DNA of 64,000 nucleotides from Malania oleifera. Lineage: Eukaryota > Streptophyta > Magnoliopsida > Santalales > Ximeniaceae. The position numbers were made by a program, and so were the translations under genes. The notes under the pieces were generated by a model. That model had not been told where the DNA came from. It made no database searches and was given only the letters and a program-made list of their open reading frames with translations. The stretch is taken from the NCBI RefSeq assembly GCF_029873635.1, contig NC_080423.1, positions 109,695,087-109,759,086 on the forward strand, written 5' to 3'. Positions 12,692 to 23,471 of this stretch are shown here, piece after piece; the stretch's first letter is position 1, and the number at the start of each line of letters is the position of its first letter.

Positions 12692-15163
12692 TGTAACACC
12701 CCGACCCCGAGGGGCCTGAGATATTAACTTTTGACCATTGATTTACAGCGGAAGCAAATAAACTCAATTATTATTATACCAGAGCACTAATTATTCATAT
12801 TACAATCATTTATTTCGAAATAAGAAAAATTACACAAACATAAATATCTGAAACCATACTAATATTTCTAATCAATCTTTATTTTTCTAATCCCCACCCG
12901 TATGCTTGCTAAGCCTGATTTCCAACATGTCCTTCAGAGTTATCTGAAATAAAATATGATTGGGGCGAGACGACGTTCAGTAAGTAAATAAGATTATTAT
13001 TAGTGTGTGGCGTAAATGAGCTTTTAAAGAATTTCGTAAAATAATATTTAATACTATAACTTCAAGACTGCTTTTAGAATAAATATAAATTTAAAAATTT
13101 CTATATAAAACTTTTTTATAATCATATACTATAACTGTCAAATTAAACTTTTAACTTTAAAACTATAAAAATATTTAATGATAAACATACATGTACTTTT
13201 CCTTATACGTTTTCCTTAGATCGTCATTTAAGCATCAAAATGATCCTTTTCACGTAAACTTACACTTTTTCTTCAAATCATCAGTAACTTTGTACACGTA
13301 ATTAAATATGTATAAACATATATTATAAAAACTACCCTTAGGCCTGTTTGCCGTAAGTCATGTTTACCCCCATGACTGGATTGTGCGGTTCAAAAACTAG
13401 ACTTAGCTGGCTGGCTGACCAAACTAAATCAACGTACATAAACTTTAAGTGAGATTTTCCCTATTAAGTCCTGGTCCATAACTAGGTGTGCACTCAGGAG
13501 AAATCCACTAACATAAATAACCACTCTGTAAACAGTGTGGGTACACTTTGATCCATATAAACTTTAAGCTGCGGTACCGAGCATCTGTAACTTTGAATTT
13601 GCTTTGCCATAAGGGGTTTTAAAATTATCTTATTATAATTTATGTAATTTAAAATAATATCGTGAAAATCTCACCTTTACTCATATTTTCAAAAAAAAAA
13701 ATGTAACGTGGAAATAAACTCATGCCACACAATTTTTGTGTTAAAAATATATATGATTTTATTTTTGAATAGAAAGAAATGCTGAAAATTTACCTAAGGG
13801 GATTAGAACATTTTTTAACCCAAAAATAGATGTAAGTATATTAAAGATAGAACTTGATATAATTAAATATGTGTAAAAATAAACTCATGGAAATTTTGTG
13901 GAACTAATTAACATAATTGAAATTTACTTATAAAGTAAACTCGGGTATGAATTTTAAATAAAAAAAACTAACATAATCAAAATTTACTTACCTTCTTCCT
14001 TACGAACACTGTAACTATCTCTATAAAATTAAATCGGAATGAGTGGGTGATTGAGAACTTATTCAAAAATTATCTCTCCACCACAAATTCTTTCACTCAC
14101 TAATCCTTCTCTTCCTTGAAAAATTGTTGTGAAAAATGAAGGTTGAGAGCTCCCTATTTATAGAAAAATTTTGAAGAAGAAATGAAATTTATAAAAGTGT
14201 GGGGAGATGAGTGAAATTATAATTTTTAAAAATTAAAGAATGGGTAAGGGATGGGTAAGGTATGGGTTGAGTATGGAATGGGGATGGAGGCCATGTGGGA
14301 GTGCTTGCCACCATTCCCATTAAATAAATTTTTAATTAATCACTTACCTAATTAATTAATCAATTAGTTAATTAATTATTTTATTATTTTTCTTAATCAT
14401 TATTATCATTATTATTATCATTGTTATTAATTTTGAACCATTTTTAGTATTTATTTATTTTATTATTTATTTTTAAATAAGAATTAAATTTGAATTTTGA
14501 AAACTCATGTGGGCCCCACATGCTCTTGTGGGCCCCACACAACTTCGAGATCCGAATGGATCCTACGTAATTCGAATAATTCTTATATGATTTTATGCAT
14601 CCTACATAACTTTGAGACTCGTATAAACCTCCATACGGCTTCGGGACTAATGTGAGCCCCACACAGTCTTGTGGGTCCCGTATAGGATACCTATATTATT
14701 ATTATTTTATCATATATTTCTACAAATTATATCAGTCAAAACATTATTTTATGTACTTATTTACGTATATAAACAGTGTCTTGTGGCTCCGGGACTCATG
14801 TGGACTCCACATAGTCTTGTGGGCTCCACATATGATACCTATATTATTATCATCTTATTATGTATTTTTACAAATTATGTCTGTCAAAACATCATTTTAT
14901 GTATATATACTTATTTACGTGTACAAACAGTGTCTATCCTGTTTATCCTATGAAATTCCATTTTGACTAGGCCAACCTCTAGGGAGCGACTGAGCCGCAA
15001 TGGTCTCTAAGCACTCGCTAAGACAAGGTCTTTCTTAGGCATCAAATATGGAATCAAGAATCCTATAGAAAAACACTTCTGTATTGATATTAACTTAATG
15101 ACCATTTTTATTATTTTATTATTATTGTACTTTAATTATGTATATTTTTTTTTGGTCATCACA
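12692..15163 (-). mobile_element. Inverted solo LTR of the LARD family
   Basis: A 2.5-kb LTR of the same family as 8767-11099, in the opposite orientation. Plus-strand ends are TGTAACACCCCGACC and TTTGGTCATCACA. Flanks TTATT (12687-12691) and TCGTT (15164-15168) fit a 5-bp target duplication with two CpG-type transitions on the left. The insertion splits the 81-bp repeat, whose intact units predict CACACGTCGTT at the site. No internal sequence is attached. Confidence 0.85.
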
Positions 15164-15260
15164 TCGTTCTCCCTCGATTTGTGCAAAACGCGTTGCTCGA
15201 TATCCGTGACACGCGTCGCTCTCCCTCGATTCTCGCAGTACATGTCACTATCTCTCGATT
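15164..15260 (+). repeat. 81-bp tandem repeat, right part
   Basis: The repeat resumes after the solo LTR: CTCGATTTGTGCAAAACGCG, then CGATATCCGTGACACGCG, then CTCCCTCGATTCTCG. It fades just before the TATA box at 15284. Together with 12475-12691 it would form an upstream array of about four units next to the homeobox fragment before the solo LTR landed. Confidence 0.8.
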
Positions 15261-15283
15261 TCCACAACATTCGGCCATTCCCT

Positions 15284-15290
15284 TATAAAA
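15284..15290 (+). promoter_or_regulatory. TATA box upstream of the homeobox fragment
   Basis: TATAAAA in the context CCCTTATAAAAAGGG, 120 bp before the ATG at 15410. The intervening leader contains CAATCACATTTCAG. It may be the captured gene's own core promoter. No transcript evidence is available. Confidence 0.5.
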
Positions 15291-15409
15291 AGGGTCTGCC
15301 CTTCTCGAACTCTAAGCATCACAGCTTTCTATCATCTTGAACAATCACATTTCAGTTTGCAGTGATTAGCTCTTCCCAACTTGTCTCTTAGTTGTCTCAT
15401 TACTCGAAA

Positions 15410-15967
15410 ATGTTGCCAAATCACCCAACTCCCCAAGTTGCTGAGAGCAGCATTAGATCGTCGATCCAAAGATGGAAACCCAGTAAGGCACAAGTGGAGA
15501 TTTTAGAGGCGGCCTTCCACAGCAGTCAAGGGGAACTCCCTTCTGTGGAGCGTACTATCTTGCTTGCAGCACAACTCTGACGGTATGGTCCAATTGAGCT
15601 GAGAAATATATGTTTTTGGTTTGAGAACCGTAGGCGTAGGCGGGGATCATTTGGAGAAGCCAGTATCTCAACTACTGCCCCATCAATTCTCCATCTTACC
15701 TCCTCCGCCACTACCGCCCCGAGTAGTGCCCCTGCCATTCTTCCAACCGTCTTCCCTATCGAGAATATTCCGACTATGAAACTTACAACTAAAATCACAC
15801 CAATGAGTCATATCCCTTACAATGGCAATATCGCAGTCACCACACTAAGGGTTTCGGATAATGCTGGCCTACTTCACCATTGCAAGGAAATCCGATGCAC
15901 ATTGAGACTCATATACAGGCCACCAATAACTCGGGAAAAGGGCAGCTCTTCCTCCTTCACCGAATAA
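15410..15967 (+). pseudogene. WUSCHEL-related homeobox (WOX)-like fragment
   Basis: The frame opens at ATG 15410 (MLPNHPTPQVAESS) and reads to TAA at 15965-15967, with one in-frame TGA at 15578-15580, codon 57, inside the homeodomain. The homeodomain begins near residue 21. Before the stop are RWKPSKAQVEILEAAFHSS, PSVERTILLAAQL; after it are RYGPIELRNICFWFENRRRR. This follows the WOX pattern: RW-P---Q---LE in helix 1, the long loop, AxL--YG-I, and N--FWF-N in helix 3; the ILEAAF and AQL-RYG spellings look closest to the WOX8/9/11/12 group. A Ser/Thr/Ala/Pro-rich tail of about 100 residues follows. No WUS box was recognised. It lies in the same orientation as the enclosing LTR element, preceded by a TATA box and the 81-bp repeat, and no intron is visible. 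The most likely reading is a host gene captured by the element and now decaying; the stop fits a CGA-to-TGA change. It could instead be a resident gene whose locus was invaded. Confidence 0.72.
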
Positions 15968-16380
15968 ACGGGTGTTCTCTCCCTTTTTTCGACCCAATCC
16001 GGCAACATTATAAGAGGTCAACTCTGCCAAGAAAGAACCTAGGCGGTTAGCAGTGACACCGCTAGTACTGCAATAGATGTTGACGTTGATCTAAGGTTCT
16101 AAAGGTCAAATCTCGTATATTTTTAATTTATAGGACATGTATAATATATATACATATATATAATTATCCTTTTCCACATCTTCTGAATTTCTTTTCTATT
16201 TCAACCTCTATTAGACCGACGATTCACACTTCAATTCCCAAAATAAAATACTTCGCCAAATTGACCCTCAGTCTATTCTAAGATTTAGTCAAATCATTAA
16301 TCAATGTACTCTTTTAAATAGTGCAACCAATTATACAGTACTCATTTTAAATTAGCAAATTTTGATGACGAAATTTTTGT
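15968..16380 (+). other. LARD internal 3' part, non-coding
   Basis: No gene seen. It includes an ATATACATATATATA stretch (about 16148-16163) and, just before the PPT, TTTTGATGACGAAATTTTTG (about 16361-16380), a wording common at the 3' end of gypsy internal regions. Confidence 0.5.
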
Positions 16381-17789
16381 AAGGAGGGGAGATTATGATG
16401 ACCCAAAAATATATATATATATATGATTAAAGCACAATAATAATAAAATAATAAAAATGGTCATTAAGTTAATATCAATACAGAAGTGTTTTTCTGTAAG
16501 ATCCTTGATTCCATGTTTGATGCCTAAGAAAGACTTTGTCTTAGTGAGTGCTCAGAAACCATTGCGGTTCAGTCGCTCCCTAGAGGTCGGCTGTACACGT
16601 AAGTAAGTACATAAAATAATGTTTTGACTAACATAATTTGCATAAATATATGATAAAATAATAATAATATAGGTATCCTATGCAGGGCCCACAAAACTGT
16701 GTGGGGCCCACATGAGTCCCGAAGCCGTGTGGAGGTTTACACGAGTCTCGAAACTATGTAGGGCTCATAAAATCGTAGGAGGATTATTGGAGTTACGTAG
16801 GATCCATTTGGGTCTCGAAGTTGTGTAGGGCCCACAAGATCAAGTGGAGCCCACAAGACCATGTGGGGCCCACATGAGTTTTCAAAATTTAAATTTAATT
16901 CTTGTTCAAAAATAAATAATAAAATAAATAAATACTAAAAATAGTTTAAAAGTAATAACAATGATAATAATGATTAAGAAAAATAATAAAATAATAAATA
17001 ATTAATTAACTAATTAATTAATTAATTAGGTAAGTAGTTAATTAAAAATTTATTTAATGAGAATGGTGGCAAACACTCCCACATGGCCTCCATCCCCATC
17101 CCATACTTAACCCATACCTTGCCCATCCCTTGCCTATTCTTTAATTTAAAAAAAATTATAATTTCACCTATCTCCCCACACTTTTATAAATTCCATTTCT
17201 TCCCCAAAATTTTCCTATAAATAGGAAGCTCTCAACCTTCATTTTTCACAACAATTTTCTAAGGAAGAGAAGGATTAGTGAGTGAAAGAAATTGTGGTGG
17301 AGAGATAATTTTTTTCAACAGTTATAATATATGATTATAAAATTTTACTGTTATAGTTGATGACAAAAGTTTTATGTAGAAATTTTTAAATTTATATTTA
17401 TTCTAAAGACAATTTTGAAGTTATAATATTAAATATTGTTTTACGAAATTTTTAAAAAGCTTATTTTGACTACACACTAATAATAATCTTATTTACTTAC
17501 TGAGCGTCGTCTCACTCCAATCATATTTTTATTTCAGATAACTCTGAAGAGTATGTTGGAAATTAAGCTTAGCAAGCATACGGGTGGGGATAGAAAAATA
17601 AAGATTTATTTAGAAATATTAGTATGATGTCAGATATTTATGCTTGCGAAATTTTTTTTCTTTTGAAATAAATGATTGTAATATGGATAATTAGTACTCT
17701 GATTTAATAATAATTAAGTTTATTTGCTTCCGCTGTAAATCAATAGTAAAATATTAATATCCCAGGCCCTTCAGGGTTGGGGTGTTACA
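16381..17789 (+). repeat. Polypurine tract and right LTR of the LARD element
   Basis: AAGGAGGGGAGA (16381-16392) is a typical plus-strand primer. The LTR then starts at 16394 (TATGATGACCC) and ends at 17789 (GGGGTGTTACA). It is about 1.4 kb against 2.3 kb for the left LTR, so it is incomplete. GGCAC (17790-17794) repeats the left flank. Confidence 0.85.
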
Positions 17790-17966
17790 GGCACTGTCAA
17801 GTATCGCATATATAGTCCGACTGCCCCACCTGGTCCATTATTTCACCAGTGGCCCCATTAACTCCTACAAGCCGACTATCTCGATACCCACACTGATTCA
17901 CATGTGTGGTTACACTGTACCTTAACTAGCAACGGAATCGCGCCTCTGGCTAATTAAAGCCTTTGA

Positions 17967-18033
17967 TAAACTGGAGTATCTTTCAACTCTTTTGAAGTAT
18001 CTTTCAACTCCTTTGGAGTATCTTTCAACTCCT
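17967..18033 (+). repeat. 24-bp minisatellite inside the gypsy solo LTR
   Basis: Three near-identical units of GGAGTATCTTTCAACTCCTT. The sister LTR has only a diverged pair here (about 44565-44612), so the array expanded in this copy. Confidence 0.75.
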
Positions 18034-18908
18034 TTAGTAACAAGTTGTGGCCCCAATTAATCATATATATAATTTACAGTAAAACATAACAACCTGTTCA
18101 GTTCCAGTATTTTTACAACCGTAATCATGCAATCTTTCATGCATTTTTCTTTTCTGTCAGTCAGTGGTGTTAATCGGCACAAACTCTCTTGGTTTAACCC
18201 CTTTTTACATAATAAGCTCGGTGGTTAACCGGTACCTGTTTTCCACATTTCCAGATAACATAATGGAATTCTAGTTTTCATAGTCCATTCACAAATATAA
18301 CAGTTCCATATGTTCTAGTTCATATCACATGTCACGTTCATTTCGTCAAAAGCCGCTTTAATCAGTGTATAATTCGAAAAATACCATTTGGACCGCAAAC
18401 ATGGGTATCAAGCAATTCCTACCTTAGTTTTAAAGCAGTTAAAGTAGTTTTAGAAAATTTGGAGTTCATATACCAAAACCCCTATTTTTGCCAAAAAATC
18501 GTAAAATTATAAGAAACAATATTTATACCAGGTAAAATTTTGTAGATAAATATTCAAAATGTGCAGTAAGACATAATCTAACTTTCTAGCCGTTCAGTTT
18601 TCTAAAAATACTAACGTAAACAAATCCCCTTACCTTAATCCCAAAAATAGAAATACGAACAGATTGATCCAAAACAACGACCCAGAATCCCCGAAACCTA
18701 AAAACCGAAGAACATTACTTCACTATAATCACAACTACTACATATATACCGAATTAGAAATGGAATCAGATGCTTACCTTGATTTTAGGGAAAAACCCAA
18801 AAATCCTCGAATCAAAAATCTAATCCTCTACAACTGCATAGATTATCCTTCTAATCCCTGTAGTGATGTCGGATTATTGATTTTGGCAACGGACGACATG
18901 AAATCCTA

Positions 18909-18935
18909 GAGAGAGAGAGGGTTGGTTCGAGTTCT

Positions 18936-18966
<31 letters not shown>

Positions 18967-18975
18967 AAAAAAAAA
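18909..18975 (+). repeat. GA microsatellite
   Basis: Two GA runs, the longer at about 18940-18966, followed by an A-run. They lie just downstream (on the minus strand) of the LTR TATA box, so they would be in the transcribed leader. Matching GA runs sit at 45448-45500 and 47513-47550 in sister LTRs. Confidence 0.8.
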
Positions 18976-19004
18976 TTGGAATAACTTAGCAAGAAAATGA
19001 TATT

Positions 19005-19229
19005 CTATTTATAACTAAGTTGACCCGGCCAACCTCGTCGACGAGTCGGAGTTCTCATCAACGAGCCGAAGAAGGTCAATCATGGTTAAGAAGGTGACCT
19101 CGTTGACGAGTTTGAGATTTCAGAATCTTTGAAAATCCCTTGGCATCTTCTCATCAACGAGCCCCGGCATCTCATCGCCGAGCCACAGAAGAAACCTTAT
19201 CGACGAGAAATGGAGCCTCGTCAATGAGC
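19005..19229 (-). promoter_or_regulatory. LTR promoter: TATA box plus TCGTCGACGA array
   Basis: On the minus strand, about seven copies of a palindrome-like word (CTCGTCGACGAG at 19034 and variants CTCATCAACGAG, CTCGTTGACGAG, CTCATCGCCGAG) occupy 19034-19229. The array stops 15 bp before TTATAAATAG (19005-19019). Most variants are CG-to-TG/CA changes, as expected for methylated CpG decay. Confidence 0.75.
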
Positions 19230-19298
19230 TCTATTGTTTTATCCTTTTTAATTTCTTTTCTCTTTATTTATTTTCTAGATTTGGGTCCCTATAGAGAT

Positions 19299-19667
19299 AC
19301 TAATAATATGATAATATGAACTAAATACTGAGTTATGACTATACTAAAATGCTAACATGTACGATTTCTTGATATTGCCAAAGACATGATAATGACTTGA
19401 CTTATATTGATGATTTATGACTCACTGTACATTGCAAATTTGAGCATAAATATATTGAGCATGATTATGAAGCATGAATCTTGATATAATATTGATATAT
19501 GAGTATGAAATTAAATTTTGACCATATTAGTTTACATGCTAAATGATGGATCACATTATATATCTTTTGCATGATTGACTAATGGATAAACATATTATGA
19601 TTGAAATAAATGTTGGCTTATGGATTTTTGTATTGCAATCTAAATGTGAAATTTGTTTTGGTCCTTA
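19299..19667 (+). mobile_element. Copia internal remnant, second piece
   Basis: Continuation of the SIRE-like internal region after the GAGAT duplication at 19294-19298. It is AT-rich, with repeated TTGATAT/ATATTGA words and no recognisable coding. It ends at GTACG (19668-19672), the target site of the next insertion. Confidence 0.55.
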
Positions 19668-19672
19668 GTACG

Positions 19673-21718
19673 TGAAATTAGGAATAACTTCCCAAGAGGG
19701 GGGGTGAATTGGGTTCTAAAAATTTCTTTTAATTCCTTTTAAGATACCTTAAACTTCCTTTATTTCTTTTAACCAATTCTTGACTTGTTTGTTTAATTCT
19801 TTAATCACTCAAGAACTTAGTTCTTTTATCCAATTAATACCACAATTAAACAACCAATCAATTAAACACAATTTTCAAACCAAAAAATCAATTTATTTGC
19901 CAAGCACAAGTTAAACAACAAACAACCAAACCAAGATATAAAGAATTCAGCACTTTTGTAATATAACAACTCAAGATGGTTGTTTGTTTATATTTTCCAA
20001 TTTTGAACCAAGCCTTGTAGTGAATGAGAATTTATACTTGCTGATGTAAAGCCCTGTATTGATGAATCAAATCACTCTTTCCAAATATTTAGAACTCAAA
20101 TTAACTTTTGGTAAATTTATCTTTGGGGTGTTAACCAAGTAACGTACTCCCGTATGATTTCCGTAAGATATGGTGTAACCAACGTACTCCCTTTCGTTTT
20201 CTGCAACCCAAATAAAAATTGGACTTTAAGTTTACTTGATTTCCAAATATGCGTAGTATGTATAATTTAGATATTTAAATCATCCACGCAGTTGTATATG
20301 AACTGAAAATAAAGAATAGGCAAAAAGAGAGTGAGACGGAGATTTTTACGAGGTTCGACTTCAACACAGCCTACGTCCTCACCTTTGGCAAATCTCCAAA
20401 GGATTCACTAAAACCTGTTCCATTGACGGGTGGAACAAACCTTTACAAAACTCCTTTGTTAAGGCTAGAGCCCGCCTTCTCCAAATGATATTCTCTCGTT
20501 TAGTCACTCCTTACATAGGCTAGAGCCCACCTCTCTAAGCAATATCCCCTTGCTTAGCCAACGATCCAAACACCTTGGAAAGTAAATGAACTACAAGAAA
20601 CACAAGATAAAATCTGCATACAAGTATACTCTTTCAAAGAGCAAGTTAGTACAATTTCAGCACTATATACTTCAATGTTCAATATCAATAGGAAATGGAA
20701 TGAAGCTCAAGTGTAGAGATCACCAATATCCTTCTTAGATGAGGATTAACAATAGGAATTCAGAGGAGGAAGGATTAGCACTTCAGAATATCTCAGCAAA
20801 AGAATTTTTCAATGAGTGAGCAAGAGAACTTTGGAAGAATAAGAGTGCTTTCAGCTTCTTAAAACATATTTTTCAATTCTTGGATATATTTTGATTTGCA
20901 AAACCATGTATTTATAGGCTTTAAAACTTGTTTCCATGTTGAAAAAGTTTTATTAGAGAGTTTCCCAAGTTTTTAGAAAGTTTGGAGCTCAAATGGCTAT
21001 ATTTTAAAATATTAGAATTTAAAAAATTTTCCCGTTCAACGGTGTTCAGATATCTGACAGCAGTGACCTCATTTCAGTGTTTTAAAATAATGAGATTTTG
21101 ATATATAAAAATTCACCTCAATGCGGTTGTATAAAAACTGACAACATTTGGAAGAACTCTCTTTTTGTGCTTTTCATTTTAAAAATGATTATAACCTTTT
21201 TAAAATAATTTTTGACTTTATAAAAATATTTTCTAGATATTTTAAAAGGTATTTTAGGTCCAAGAAGTTAACCTAAGAGTTTCAAAATATTTCAAACGAT
21301 ATTTTAAACATTAAAGTACTTACATGAAAACTTCTAAGACTTTTTTTATTTTAGGTTCTTGAGTCTTCATGCTTTGTCCTTGAATTGAGTCTATCTTTTC
21401 TTCAAGCTTTCATATTCTTTGAGCTTCCTCACTTTGCTTTTCTTTGGTTCTTTGAACTTTAATATTCCTTGGCTTTCAACAACTCATTCATGTCCTCATA
21501 TTCTTTCAAGGTTTCATATATCATTTTTAAATCCATGCTTTGATCTTTAAATCCATACTTTGACTCTTTTAAGCTTCATTTGATCCTTGTGAGTACTTTA
21601 ACCTTACTTTCTCATATATGAGCCCTGAAATATCATTACTCACACAAATACATTAAATTTTAATTGTTTGTTAGCATCAAAACAAGATAACAAGATTTTA
21701 AGCCTTGTAAGACCAACA
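19673..21718 (-). mobile_element. Inverted SIRE-type copia solo LTR
   Basis: A 2.05-kb copia LTR in the orientation opposite to the host element. Read on the minus strand it starts TGTTGGTCTTACAAGGC and ends CCTCTTGGGAAGTTATTCC...TTTCA. The motif GGTGAATTGGGTTCTAA (19703-19719) mirrors the copia LTR end at 26530-26575. Near-matching flanks GTACG (19668-19672) and GTACT (21719-21723) indicate a separate insertion. Confidence 0.8.
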
Positions 21719-21723
21719 GTACT

Positions 21724-22670
21724 TTTATTTCTGTTTATCTTCTTGTTGATATAGAGAGGGAGAAATATTTGAATTGAAAACTTGATATCCATGAGCATCA
21801 CATGATATGATATTGGTATTATTCTTGATATTGGTATCCATGAACACTTACATGAAGTAAATTAATTTTTTAAGCATGGCATGATAAATTTAAAAGCACA
21901 ATTGGTATCTTCATGAATACATAGTTTACAATTTACAAATGAAAGTCTAAATTTATTGAATACAAGATATATTTCATTCAGGGGAGTTAGACTTGATGGA
22001 AATCATTGAAAATTATGATATACAATCCTCTATTTTTTTTTTCATACTACTTTGAGACTTTTTGTTAATCTTATTATGCATGATAAATACAAAGTTTCCA
22101 TTTTGAGCCTTCACTAGATCTATACTTTTGCTTATGGTTGCTCATTGCCTTAAGTACTCTTGATGTAAACACTTAGTTTTTATGTTACTTATATTGCCTT
22201 GAGTTATTTCTATGCTTGTAATGTCTCCTTGATGACTTTTTGCTTGTATTATGACTTTTTGCTTTATCCCCTTGCTCTTTTTGAATGACATCAAAGGGGG
22301 GGAGGGGGGGGGGGGAGAATAGTGTAAGCAAAGATGAATTTTGAAGCAAATATGACTTTTGAGAATATGAATTGTGTGATATGACCAAATATGAATGAAT
22401 GACTGTTAAAGCACAATGTGAGCAAACATGTTGAAACATATATAAATGATTAAAATGAATGTTAAAGCAATAAAAGCACACCATATATGCTATAATGAAA
22501 TATACTAAGTTGTGTGTGTTCATATGCTTTAATTGTGATTATTGTTTGAACTTTTTGATATCATCATTTTTCAAACTTATTAAAAGGAATACTTATTGTA
22601 AGGGGGAACCTTTTTCTAAGGAACCCTCATCTTTACTGCTTATTTGTCATCATAAAAAAAAGGGGGAGAT
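21724..22670 (+). mobile_element. Copia 3' internal remnant with PPT
   Basis: Third internal piece of the SIRE-like element. There is no coding signature. It contains a G-rich run (22298-22318) and ends in the polypurine tract AAAAAAAAGGGGGAGAT (22654-22670) directly before the 3' LTR. Confidence 0.65.
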
Positions 22671-23471
22671 TGTTGGCCTAAAATGGTTTTTCAATTTTGT
22701 TTTGATGATAACAAAATGATGATTTAATATGTGTGTTTAAGTGATGATGTTTCGGGTTTGCTTATAGACCAAGCTCAAACTAAAAAAATGCAAATGAAAA
22801 GTTCAAAGCATAATTGGGACTCTAAAGCTACATATTCAAAGACATCCAAAGAAGCTCAAGCAATACCAAAAAGATAAGAGAATGTGGAAACTTAAAAGCT
22901 GACTCAAAGATCAAGTCAAAGAGGACACAAAGCAAATATATCATGGAAGACTTGAAGACTAGAGTCTTAGGCTTTAAGAACATATGATGTAAGTACTTCA
23001 TGTTTAAAATATCTTATGGAAATATGTTGAAAGATCTTTAGGGGTAATTATGGACTTAGAGACCTTATTTAAAACCCTGAAAAATATTTTATAAGTAATC
23101 AAAGCAAGAGAGCAAAATGAAATTTTGAAAACAAAACTGAAAAACCAAAAAAATGGTCTACCCAGACGACTGAGGTAGTCTGCCAGAAGACTGAAGATTT
23201 CGTTCAGTCTACTGAATAATTTCTTCAAGAGAGTGAAGAATTAGTTTAGTCTGCTGAAGAGTTTCCTAAAGGAATACGGAACAGGCAGTATACCCTCAAA
23301 AAACTGAACCCTTAGTTCACTCATTTGACCCTGTGTCCAAACTAAATTTTTTTGAGTTTTAAGGTACTTCAGTCTACTGAACACTATTAAAGACTAATTT
23401 TTTTTAAATATTTTAAAATTCAAAGAATGGTTTCTTGTGCCCTAAAATTTATGAAAACTTGGGAGATACTC

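Larger units (their letters stand above)
8767..17789 (+). mobile_element. LARD-type LTR element carrying a homeobox fragment
   Basis: Element with LTR-PBS-internal-PPT-LTR structure and matching 5-bp duplications GGCAC at 8762-8766 and 17790-17794. The left LTR is 8767-11099 (2.3 kb, TGTGATGACC...GTGTTACA), PBS TGGTATCAGAGC at 11102-11113, polypurine tract AAGGAGGGGAGA at 16381-16392, and right LTR 16394-17789 (shorter, incomplete). The internal region has no recognisable gag or pol, so any movement depended on proteins from another element. It holds a SINE, an 81-bp tandem repeat, an inverted solo LTR of the same family, and a WOX-like homeobox fragment. By eye the first 200 bp of the two LTRs differ at about 6% of sites, suggesting an age of some millions of years. 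LTR and PPT style fit Ty3/gypsy. Confidence 0.85.
8032..19293 (-). mobile_element. Gypsy solo LTR split by a nested LARD element
   Basis: LTR read on the minus strand, with about 2.2 kb of its own sequence in two pieces (8032-8761 and 17795-19293). The plus-strand ends are TGTAACGCCCCAGTCC and GGGTCCCTATA. It is flanked by GAGAT at 8027-8031 and 19294-19298, a perfect 5-bp target duplication in the copia internal region. No internal gypsy sequence is attached, so it is a solo LTR. The same family recurs at 43748-45829. It carries the hairpin block (8415-8440), a 24-bp minisatellite (17967-18033), a GA-rich leader (18909-18966), a TATA box and a TCGTCGACGA array (19034-19229). Confidence 0.86.

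Noticed and set aside
14444-14966. Several 70-100 residue frames on both strands
   Set aside because: Located in the inverted solo LTR of the LARD family; matching parts of the sister LTRs are not conserved as protein.
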